A stretch of 16,785 bases of DNA, from assembly GCA_947259685.1 (NCBI GenBank), contig CAMYNC010000079.1:1-16785 (forward strand), in the 5' to 3' direction. The notes under the pieces are model-generated. The model ran no database searches. It was not told the origin of the DNA and saw nothing but the letters and a program-made list of their open reading frames with translations. Position numbers and translations under genes: made by a program. The DNA comes from an uncultured Desulfuromonadales bacterium. Lineage in GTDB: Bacteria > Desulfobacterota > Desulfuromonadia > Desulfuromonadales > Geopsychrobacteraceae. Shown here piece after piece: positions 1 through 6,655 of this stretch. How positions within the stretch are numbered: the first letter of the stretch is position 1; the number at the start of each line of letters is the position of its first letter.

Positions 1-1
1 C

Positions 2-2005
2 ATGAAAGTTACCGCCCGAAAGAATCTCGTCATCATCGGTAACCCTTCGACAGGCTCAGGACTGGTGACACCAGCAACCATTATAGATGGACAAGCGAAT
101 TCAAGAATATTCCAGATAGGTCAAGGAGATACGGTGACCATCGACGCATTGACGATACAGAATGGGAATAGTATGACAAATGGCGGGGGTGTGTTTAACC
201 AAGGTAATCTTACACTCAGTAATGCTGCCATCATAACAAATACTGCCGCTGCAAGTGGAGGAGGCATTTTTAATAATGTATTCGGAACAACTACAGTGAT
301 GAATTCCAATATCGGAGGAAATATGGCTGCTGATGGAGGCGGAATTTATATTTTCCGTGGAACCGCTGCTGATGCAACCCATGCAATAAGGGGTTTGGTA
401 TTCGAACCGACCGAAAACCGCGTCGCTCCAGGCCAGACAGAAACAACCAATTTCACCATAACTGTAGATGATGGCAGTGCAGCACTTGTCAATAACAATT
501 CAACAACCGTCATTACAACTTCGGTCAATGACAACCCGAGCGCCATCGTAACCAATAACAACTTCATCAATGAGCATACTGATACCAGTAGCGGTGTGGC
601 CGTTGGGGTATTCTCAACAACTGATACTGATGTCGGTGAAAGTTTCAGTTACAGCATCCTAACCGGTCTCGATTCTTCCAAATTCTCGATCGGCGGGGCA
701 GGGGGCGACGAACTGATCATCACTGACGGCATCCTGCATTTCCTCACCAAACCGAGTTATCAGGTTCTGGTCCGCACCACCGACAGCGGTGGCTTGACAC
801 ACGATCAACTGCTGAGCATTACCGTGAACGACATCAACCTGGCACCGAACGCAACCAATCTGAATGTCGCTGAACGTTATCGCGTTAACACCACTCTGGA
901 TCTGACAGATATCGTTGTTTCAGATGCTGACAATGCAACCATCAGTACGACCCTGACCCTCTCTGATCGCAGTGTAGGGACACTGACAACGGCAACTGCC
1001 GGAGCAGCCACCTCCAGTTATGATGCCGCCACCGGTGTCTGGAGCGCCAGTGGATCGATAGCTGAGGTGAATGCCTTATTGGCGCAAGTCGATTACCTCC
1101 CCGCCGGGGACCAGAGCGATGATTTCAGTATTGCCGTTCAGATCAGTGACGGGGTGGCACCCCCCTTGACGGGAACCAAGGCTATTTCAGGGCAGGCCGT
1201 TTATATCTTCCCACCGGAAATCGGACCTGAAGATCCGTCGCTTGAAGAACCCGGAACTGAATCGGTCGAAGAGGATGAAAGCACGACTGAAGAAAGTCAT
1301 CAGGCAGAGGTCGATAGCATCCTGAGCCTCGATATCTCGACTGAAGAGCCACCGAGCGAAGAGGATAACAGCAGTGAAGAAAGTCTGAATGAAGCACTAA
1401 AAACGCAGACCAATACAGATTCTACCGGTAACTCAAGTGCCCAGCGTTCTGGCTATTATAGACTGTCAGAGCAGACCGCCGGTCTTGCCGAAACTTCTGG
1501 CGCGCTGTTATCATTCAGCAGGATCGAGTTTGCTGCCGAAGAGGTTGAAACCCGGGTTATCGACGAATCAAAACTCCCGGACTTTTTAGCCACCAAGTCG
1601 ATGAAGCTGGCCGAACTTGAACTGCAGCGCTACGATCAGCAGCAGATCGATCTGCATCTCCTCAGATCGATCGATTCCACTCAGGATGCCATTGATGGAA
1701 TTGAAAAGGACTTATCTCTGGCCACAAAAGTTGCTGTTGGTTCCAGTTTCGTCTTCTCCGTTGGCGTGACATCCTGGTTGTTCCGGGCGAGCTCACTCGT
1801 CTCAGCGATGGTATCCTCAATGCCGTTATGGAAACGCCTCGATCCTCTGCCGGTCCTTTCATTATCCGGTAAAGAACGGACGAAACGGCAGCAGATGTTG
1901 AAAGATATCGAAGAGGATGAACGACAGTCAGATGATAAGGTTTCACGGATTTTCAATCGCGATGTAGCATCTGACGATGACTCAGGCGAGGAGGCCGGCG
2001 ATTAA
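2..2005 (+). CDS. Large beta-helix/cadherin-like surface protein with C-terminal membrane segment (5'-partial)
   Basis: The visible 667 residues have no signal peptide and begin inside a repeat domain, so the true start lies before the window; the ATG at base 2 is probably internal. Residues about 20-117 are right-handed beta-helix repeats with GGG[VI] turns (GGGVFNQGNLTLSNA, SGGGIFNN, DGGGIYIF). Residues about 118-400 are three beta-sandwich, cadherin/VCBS-like units, two of them separated by VNDN and VNDIN linkers. An acidic Glu/Ser/Thr-rich spacer follows (about 403-460). The C-terminal 100 residues carry a hydrophobic stretch (about 577-610) ending SSMPLWKRLDPLPVL and then a charged, probably cytoplasmic tail. 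A surface adhesion or matrix role is inferred from the architecture. Its stop codon (TAA, 2003-2005) overlaps the start of the diguanylate cyclase gene, so the two are probably co-translated. Ligand and secretion route are unknown. Confidence 0.75.
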   Translation: MKVTARKNLVIIGNPSTGSGLVTPATIIDGQANSRIFQIGQGDTVTIDALTIQNGNSMTNGGGVFNQGNLTLSNAAIITNTAAASGGGIFNNVFGTTTVMNSNIGGNMAADGGGIYIFRGTAADATHAIRGLVFEPTENRVAPGQTETTNFTITVDDGSAALVNNNSTTVITTSVNDNPSAIVTNNNFINEHTDTSSGVAVGVFSTTDTDVGESFSYSILTGLDSSKFSIGGAGGDELIITDGILHFLTKPSYQVLVRTTDSGGLTHDQLLSITVNDINLAPNATNLNVAERYRVNTTLDLTDIVVSDADNATISTTLTLSDRSVGTLTTATAGAATSSYDAATGVWSASGSIAEVNALLAQVDYLPAGDQSDDFSIAVQISDGVAPPLTGTKAISGQAVYIFPPEIGPEDPSLEEPGTESVEEDESTTEESHQAEVDSILSLDISTEEPPSEEDNSSEESLNEALKTQTNTDSTGNSSAQRSGYYRLSEQTAGLAETSGALLSFSRIEFAAEEVETRVIDESKLPDFLATKSMKLAELELQRYDQQQIDLHLLRSIDSTQDAIDGIEKDLSLATKVAVGSSFVFSVGVTSWLFRASSLVSAMVSSMPLWKRLDPLPVLSLSGKERTKRQQMLKDIEEDERQSDDKVSRIFNRDVASDDDSGEEAGD

Positions 2006-3537
2006 TGTTTAAAATGCCTCCCTCCATCCGCATCAGTCTTGGACTTGCCTCGATCGCCGTGAGCATCTTGCTGATGGGCAATCTGGTTGGCCTTGTGCCG
2101 GACAAGCGTATTCTTGATCTTAAAGTGCGCAAAAACCTCTCTGAAGCGATCGCCATGCAGTGTGCATTGATCGCGCAGACCAGTTACCTGGAGGTCTTGC
2201 ACACCACAGTTGATAAGTTGACGGCAAAATATCCCGATGTCCTGTCGGTCGCGGTTCGCAGTGTCGATGGGTACTATATTGCGCAATCCGCTGAGCATGA
2301 AAATAACTGGATTGCGCCGCAAGCTGAGGGTTCCACCGATATCCATTGGCAGCTGCCGATCTATCGTAATGATCAGCAGTGGGCGGTCCTCGAAATCAGT
2401 TTTTTACCGAGCGGATACTATACGCTGTTCGGCAAAAGCCTCGGTCCTTTTTCACTGCTGCTGATCTTCTTCAGCCTGATTTGTTTTCTGTCCTTTTTCT
2501 TCTACATCCATCGCGCCCTACGCGCCATCGACCCCACCTCGGTGATGCCCAGCCGGGTTCGCCATGCCTTCGACACGTTAACCGAAGGGCTGATCCTGGT
2601 CGATGCCAAGGAGCGGATCGTTTTGGCCAACGAAGCGATCGCCAAAAGTCTGCAATGCAAGCAGGAAACCCTGATGGGGATGAAAGCCTCCCGCTTGCAA
2701 TGGTACGGCTCGAAAAACCTCAATCAGCCGATTTACTTCCCCTGGCAGGAAGCGATCAATTCCAAACAAAATGTCTACGGCTTTTCGATGACCATCTCAC
2801 CCGACGGCAAAGAAGAGCGGGTGTTCATGGTCAACAGCTCGCCGATTCTCGATGCCCGCGGTAAGGTCAGCGGTGCCCTGACCACCTTTGACGATGTGAC
2901 AGAGCTGGAAAACAAGAACCTTCAGTTGTCGGAAACGGTCGAAGAGCTGAAGATCTCCAAAAACAAGGTCGAGAACCAGAATGTCGAACTCGAGCGCCTA
3001 GCCACCCGCGATCCGATGACCGGCTGCTTCAACCGGCGGGCCTTCTTCGACAAGGCCGAAGCCATGTTTAAAAAGGCCGATGCCGATGGCACCCGACTGG
3101 CCTGTGTGATGACTGATATCGACAAGTTCAAGTTGGTCAACGACCGCTACGGGCATTCGGTCGGCGACAAGGTCATCATCTACTACGCCAACATGCTGCA
3201 ACTCACCCTGCGGGGTGATGATCTGCTTTGTCGCTATGGCGGCGAAGAGTTCTGTCTCCTGCTGCCGACCTGCGATGCTGAAGTCGGAGCAATGATCGCC
3301 AACAAAGCCCGGCAACGGGTTCGCGATGAATGTCCAACGGCGGTGGAAGACGAGCCGGATATCTATATCGCCGGCAGCTTCGGTGTCAGTACCCTGTCCG
3401 ATAATCCGAAGGATCTTGCCGAGATGATCGAATTTGCCGACCGGGCTCTGTACGCAGCCAAAGAAAACGGTCGGAACCAGGTGGTGATCTATAATCCTGA
3501 AGCTGGTGAGCAATTGAACGCTGATACCGGGACCTGA
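2005..3537 (+). CDS. Membrane-bound PAS-GGDEF diguanylate cyclase
   Basis: This 510-residue protein should convert two GTP to cyclic di-GMP. Transmembrane helix 1 is at about 8-30, an extracytoplasmic sensor region at 31-146 and helix 2 at 147-168. A PAS domain follows at about 183-300 (ending LTTFDDVTELE), then a short coiled coil (300-332) and a GGDEF domain (333-495). The active-site loop is GGEEF (412-416), an accepted active variant, and the metal-binding Asp is in TDIDKFK (about 371). An RxxD inhibitory site, RGDD at 403-406, sits exactly five residues before GGEEF, so product feedback inhibition is expected. The ATG shares one base with the upstream stop codon, and a GAGGAGG Shine-Dalgarno lies at about 1988-1994 inside the upstream gene. 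This suggests translational coupling, with the enzyme signalling for or responding to the surface protein. Confidence 0.9.
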   Translation: MFKMPPSIRISLGLASIAVSILLMGNLVGLVPDKRILDLKVRKNLSEAIAMQCALIAQTSYLEVLHTTVDKLTAKYPDVLSVAVRSVDGYYIAQSAEHENNWIAPQAEGSTDIHWQLPIYRNDQQWAVLEISFLPSGYYTLFGKSLGPFSLLLIFFSLICFLSFFFYIHRALRAIDPTSVMPSRVRHAFDTLTEGLILVDAKERIVLANEAIAKSLQCKQETLMGMKASRLQWYGSKNLNQPIYFPWQEAINSKQNVYGFSMTISPDGKEERVFMVNSSPILDARGKVSGALTTFDDVTELENKNLQLSETVEELKISKNKVENQNVELERLATRDPMTGCFNRRAFFDKAEAMFKKADADGTRLACVMTDIDKFKLVNDRYGHSVGDKVIIYYANMLQLTLRGDDLLCRYGGEEFCLLLPTCDAEVGAMIANKARQRVRDECPTAVEDEPDIYIAGSFGVSTLSDNPKDLAEMIEFADRALYAAKENGRNQVVIYNPEAGEQLNADTGT

Positions 3538-3663
3538 AGATTTCTAGGATTATTGGTATTTTCCCCAAAAGAGGTACTGTGGTTTGAATTAGGAGATTGA
3601 AATTAGTAAGGAATCATGATACGTTTTTTCTTGATATCCAAAATCGGGGAAGGGGATTAGAAA

Positions 3664-4029
3664 ATGAAAAAACGGATTGTCATAATTGACGATGACCGCC
3701 TGATATTAACCATCGCCAGCGATTTTTTGAGTCATGCAGGTTTCTTGGTCGAAACCTCAGCATGTGGTCTTAAATCGAATGATCTGATTTACACGAACCC
3801 GCCCCCGGATTTAATTTTGATCGATGTCATGATGCCTCTGATGAGTGGGGACCAGAAACTGCGATCGTTAAAGGCTAACAGAAAAAGTCGCGATATCCCG
3901 ATCGTCCTCATGTCCGGTAAGTCAGTTGATGAACTAGAGAATCTTGCCGATAATTGCGGCGCCGATGGTTATCTGACCAAACCCTTTACGGCATTAAGCT
4001 TGGTAAATACTGCCAGGAAATATCTCTAG
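3664..4029 (+). CDS. Single-domain response regulator (CheY-like receiver)
   Basis: This 121-residue protein is a complete REC domain with no output domain. The acidic pocket is DDD at 9-11, the phospho-acceptor is Asp54 (LILIDVMMP), the switch Ser is Ser84 (VLMSGKS) and the conserved Lys is Lys106 (LTKPF). The start is supported by a GGGG-rich Shine-Dalgarno about 8-12 bases upstream (AAGGGGATTAGAAA). It lies 126 bp downstream of the diguanylate cyclase gene on the same strand, so it may belong to the same signalling module or have its own promoter in that gap. It probably acts by phosphorylation-dependent protein-protein contact; its histidine kinase is not in the window. A strong terminator lies about 210 bases downstream. 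Confidence 0.9.
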   Translation: MKKRIVIIDDDRLILTIASDFLSHAGFLVETSACGLKSNDLIYTNPPPDLILIDVMMPLMSGDQKLRSLKANRKSRDIPIVLMSGKSVDELENLADNCGADGYLTKPFTALSLVNTARKYL

Positions 4030-4311
4030 ATCTAGATACCTGCTCTGGATAGCTGGTTCGCTCTTCGAATGCTGCCAATTTTGGCTGCACTCTGCGTTTT
4101 GCCTTCTTGTCTTGTCCCTGCTCGATTATTATCCTCGATGAATAGCAATCGATATCAAAAATAGTAACTCCTCCACCGTACTGGCAAATCTATTGAAAAC
4201 TTAGTCGATCTAAGGTAGTTTCTGATTTCGCCGGGCTAAAGACCTCGGGCCGATAGGCTTCGGGGCTTTTTGTTGCCCCCAGTTCCCTTCAAAGCTTTTT
4301 CAAACTAATGA
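4030..4311 (+). other. Gene-free region downstream of the response regulator
   Basis: I see no convincing coding frame here: short frames lack ribosome binding sites and domain-like sequence. The only clear element is the terminator at 4238-4272. The roughly 200 bases between the response-regulator stop codon and that terminator could be a long 3' untranslated region or hold a small RNA, but no recognisable RNA family was found. Confidence 0.5.
4238..4272 (+). terminator. Rho-independent terminator
   Basis: The arms AAAGACCTCGGGCC (4238-4251) and GGCTTCGGGGCTTT (4256-4269) pair across a GATA loop with about 12 of 14 positions matched, including G-U pairs. A run of five T follows (4267-4271). 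It would end transcription of the response regulator or of an unannotated small RNA upstream. Confidence 0.7.
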
Positions 4312-4472
4312 CCTGAATCAGTGAGTATCCGGCGGCGAATAGCACAAGTCTTTGAATTGCTTGAGCACTCCAAAAATCACCGCTGAACCTTTGGGTGCCG
4401 CTCAGATTTTTGCAGCACTCATTCAATCCAAGCACTTGCACTCTTCATCCACCGTTTACTCACTGATTCAGG
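4312..4472 (+). repeat. 161-bp MITE-like palindromic element, copy 1
   Basis: It is bounded by a perfect 16-bp terminal inverted repeat, CCTGAATCAGTGAGTA at 4312-4327 and its reverse complement at 4457-4472. One further A/T pair extends it at 4311/4473. Inside is a second imperfect palindrome (TTGAAT at 4352 to ATTCAA at 4426), so the whole unit can fold as a long hairpin. It matches the reverse complement of 14550-14710 over its full 161 bp, with about 15 differences by hand count. It encodes no transposase, so it resembles a non-autonomous (MITE-like) element. The right end stops 12 bases before the yacG start codon. No clear target duplication is seen at this copy. Confidence 0.8.
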
Positions 4473-4484
4473 TATTATGTAAAA

Positions 4485-4667
4485 ATGACGCCACGAGAAA
4501 TAAAATGTCCCCGCTGCAAAAAGCTGGTGATTTGGGAAGGGAATGAGTTTCGACCCTTCTGTTCCGAAAAATGCCGCCTGGTCGATCTTGGCCGTTGGGC
4601 CAGTGAAGAGTACCATCTCGATGGTGGTAAGGCACCACAACATGATCAGGACGATCAGGAATTTTGA
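4485..4667 (+). CDS. yacG: DNA gyrase inhibitor / zinc-finger protein YacG
   Basis: This 60-residue protein has the family's Zn-binding pattern: Cys8 and Cys11 (CPRC), then Cys26 and Cys30 (CSEKC). It also has the typical WASEEY-type segment and acidic tail. E. coli YacG binds GyrB and inhibits gyrase; the role here is assigned by family. The start is unusual. There is no good Shine-Dalgarno at normal spacing: the only AGG is in the terminal repeat of the 161-bp element, 12 bases upstream. A TATTAT box begins right at the element's edge (4473-4478). This leaves open a leaderless transcript. An ATG at 4477 is followed at once by TAA and cannot be the start. queD follows 24 bases after the stop codon. 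Confidence 0.85.
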   Translation: MTPREIKCPRCKKLVIWEGNEFRPFCSEKCRLVDLGRWASEEYHLDGGKAPQHDQDDQEF

Positions 4668-4691
4668 TTGTTCGTTCACAGAGGAGTTTTT

Positions 4692-5063
4692 ATGTATCAT
4701 CTGACCATTCATACGCATTTTGCCGCAGCCCACAACCTGTTGAACTACGATGGAGATTGCGAGAATCTGCACGGTCATAACTGGAAAATTGAAGTTACCG
4801 TCAAAACCGCAACCCTTGATGACGCCGGTTTGGGCATCGATTTTAAAATACTGAAGAAACGCACCAATAAAATTATGGATTTCCTCGATCATAAGTACCT
4901 GAATGATCTGGAACCGTTTAAAGAGGTCAGTCCATCATCAGAGAATATTTCCAAGTTCATCTTCGATTCCTTAGTCGTGGACTTTAAGGATTACGACGTC
5001 TGTGTTGAGCGTGTGACCGTCTGGGAATCTGATAATGCCTGTGCCAGTTACACCGCTGACTGA
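4692..5063 (+). CDS. queD: 6-carboxy-5,6,7,8-tetrahydropterin synthase
   Basis: QueD converts dihydroneopterin triphosphate to 6-carboxytetrahydropterin, the second step towards preQ0 and queuosine. The 123-residue product has the catalytic Cys23 in the CENLHGHNW motif. The zinc ligands are His14 (AAAHNL), His27 and His29. A DH pair occurs in FLDHKYLND and a Glu in the CVERVTVWES segment. I chose ATG 4692 because GAGGAG (4681-4686) precedes it by 5 bases; the frame is open back to a TTG at 4668 but those eight codons have no ribosome site. It overlaps queE by 29 bases, so the two are probably translationally coupled. queC and folE are not in the window. Confidence 0.93.
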   Translation: MYHLTIHTHFAAAHNLLNYDGDCENLHGHNWKIEVTVKTATLDDAGLGIDFKILKKRTNKIMDFLDHKYLNDLEPFKEVSPSSENISKFIFDSLVVDFKDYDVCVERVTVWESDNACASYTAD

Positions 5064-5796
5064 ACTCCCGCTGGTTGAAATCTTCTCTTCGATACAGGGG
5101 GAGGGGGTGCTGGTCGGTTATCGGCAGGTATTTCTGCGCTTGCCGCAGTGCAATCTTGATTGCCGTTACTGCGATACCGATTTTGCTCCGACCGAATTCT
5201 GCCAGGTAGAGGACCCTCCCGGCAGCGGAACGGTTCATAATCTGACCAACCCGGTTGCTCTCTCTGCCGTGGTTCCACTGATCGAAAAATGGTGCCAGCA
5301 AGCCCCTGGAGCCCATCATTCGATCAGCATTACTGGCGGCGAACCCTTGCTTCACCATGAACTCTTGCGGCACTGGTTGCCGGAACTACGCAAGCTGTTG
5401 CCGATTTACCTGGAAACCAACGGAACCCTGCCAGGTGAACTTGAAACTTTAATTCCGCATATCGACTGGGTGTCGATGGATGTCAAGCTGCCCTCGGTCA
5501 GCGGATTGGATATTGATCGAAAAACTCAGTTAAAATTTTTGCAGATTTCCCACCGAACCAAATGCTATGTCAAACTGGTTGTCGGTAAAGAGACGACGGC
5601 GGAAGAATTAACCGCAGCGGCCCAACTGGTTGCCAGTGTCTCCGAATCGATACCATTGATTTTGCAACCGGTGACGATTGATGAGCAGGTTGGGGTTTCA
5701 ACCCGGCATTTATTGGCGATGCAGCAACGGGTTGCGGAGCTTCATCCAACGGTAAGAATTATTCCCCAAACCCATAGATACCTTGGGGTTATGTAG
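5035..5796 (+). CDS. queE: 7-carboxy-7-deazaguanine synthase (radical SAM)
   Basis: QueE rearranges 6-carboxytetrahydropterin to 7-carboxy-7-deazaguanine with S-adenosylmethionine and a [4Fe-4S] cluster. The 253-residue protein has the N-terminal FSSIQGEGVLVG motif and the CxxxCxxC cluster motif (Cys39, Cys43, Cys46 in CNLDCRYCD). The SAM-binding TGGEP is at 100-104, and LETNGT and a C-terminal PQTHRYLG follow. The ATG at 5035 lies inside queD in another frame, with GGGAA seven bases upstream. The order queD-queE directly couples successive enzymes of the deazaguanine pathway. Length and motifs are normal for the family. Confidence 0.93.
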   Translation: MPVPVTPLTELPLVEIFSSIQGEGVLVGYRQVFLRLPQCNLDCRYCDTDFAPTEFCQVEDPPGSGTVHNLTNPVALSAVVPLIEKWCQQAPGAHHSISITGGEPLLHHELLRHWLPELRKLLPIYLETNGTLPGELETLIPHIDWVSMDVKLPSVSGLDIDRKTQLKFLQISHRTKCYVKLVVGKETTAEELTAAAQLVASVSESIPLILQPVTIDEQVGVSTRHLLAMQQRVAELHPTVRIIPQTHRYLGVM

Positions 5797-5836
5797 CTTT
5801 GTTAAAGTGATAGTTTAATTCTTTTCGGAGTTGTAT

Positions 5837-6556
5837 ATGCTGATTGCTGAAATGACGATGGATGGATTTTCCGCCGGGCTTAGCAAGACCCAAAGCGTGC
5901 TGATTCCCTTCGGTTCGACCGAAGAGCATGGCAGCCACTTACCTTTGGACACTGACACCCTGCACGCCATTGAAGTCGGCCGGCGGCTGGCTGAAGTGCG
6001 GGATATCTTTATCGCCCCGCCGATTCACTACGGCGTCTGCCGCTCCACCTCCAACCATCCCGGAACCATTAGTATCAGTACTGAAACCCTCAAAGCCATC
6101 GCCATTGATGTTGTCTCTGCACTCTATCGCCAGGGGTTGCGGAACTTTATTCTGCTCAGTGGCCATGCGGGTGGAACCCACATGGCCACTTTGACCGATG
6201 CAGGAGAAAATCTTCTGCAGATGTTTCCAGAGCTAAAGATTGCCGTGCTCACCGAATACATGCTGGTGTCTAAAGCCGGTCGCCATCTGATCGAGACCGA
6301 AGGGGACTCACACGCTGGTGAAATCGAGACGTCCCGGATTCTTTATTCGCATCCGCAACTGGTGAAGGGGCTCGCAGCAAAGGAATTTCCAGCTTTTCCC
6401 AGCGGGATCCTGGTGCGTGATAAGCAGAAATTCTGGCCAGGCGGAGTCTGGGGCGATCCAGGTAAGGCGACGGCGGAAAAGGGTGCGGAGCTTGAAACGT
6501 TGGTGGTTGCGGCACTGTCTGAGATGGTTGAGCAGCTGGAAAATTGGCGGGAATAA
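5837..6556 (+). CDS. Creatininase-family amidohydrolase
   Basis: This 239-residue cytoplasmic protein has the creatininase fold motifs: IPFGSTEEHGSHLPLDTD near the N-terminus, LSGHAGGTH at about 108-115 and GDSHAGEIETS at about 156-166. By comparison with the family the metal ligands are probably Glu29, His31, Asp40, His110 and a later Glu. The family includes creatinine amidohydrolase, MftE and archaeal formamidopyrimidine deformylase (ArfB), so the substrate cannot be set from sequence alone. ATG 5837 has CGGAG six bases upstream; an in-frame TTG at 5831 is adjacent to that site and less likely. It lies 40 bp downstream of queE on the same strand. That hints at a role in pterin or deazapurine metabolism, but this is only contextual. 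Confidence 0.8.
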   Translation: MLIAEMTMDGFSAGLSKTQSVLIPFGSTEEHGSHLPLDTDTLHAIEVGRRLAEVRDIFIAPPIHYGVCRSTSNHPGTISISTETLKAIAIDVVSALYRQGLRNFILLSGHAGGTHMATLTDAGENLLQMFPELKIAVLTEYMLVSKAGRHLIETEGDSHAGEIETSRILYSHPQLVKGLAAKEFPAFPSGILVRDKQKFWPGGVWGDPGKATAEKGAELETLVVAALSEMVEQLENWRE

Positions 6557-6621
6557 TCTTCTTCGCTTCTCTTTCGCCTACTGACCCTCCCAGGCTTTCG
6601 TCGATTCCTTCGGTAAAAGTC

Positions 6622-6650
6622 TGCTACAATATCCGGAACTGCATGGGAGG
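6622..6650 (+). promoter_or_regulatory. Extended -10 promoter and Shine-Dalgarno of the rhodanese gene
   Basis: TGCTACAAT at 6622-6630 is an extended -10 element (TGn plus TACAAT, five of six consensus bases). No good -35 lies upstream, which fits an extended -10 promoter. GGGAGG at 6645-6650 is five bases before the ATG at 6656. This would give the rhodanese gene its own transcript, separate from the creatininase gene. Confidence 0.5.
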
Positions 6651-6655
6651 ATAAA

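Noticed and set aside
4201..4272. A cyclic di-GMP riboswitch after the response regulator
   Set aside because: The GC-rich sequence is explained by a simple terminator stem, no matching core is present, and no gene follows directly.
4352..4546. 64-codon open frame on the plus strand
   Set aside because: It lies mostly in the palindromic repeat, runs into yacG in another frame and has no ribosome site.
4668..4691. TTG start extending queD by eight codons
   Set aside because: It has no Shine-Dalgarno, while GAGGAG precedes ATG 4692 at good spacing and the family starts there.
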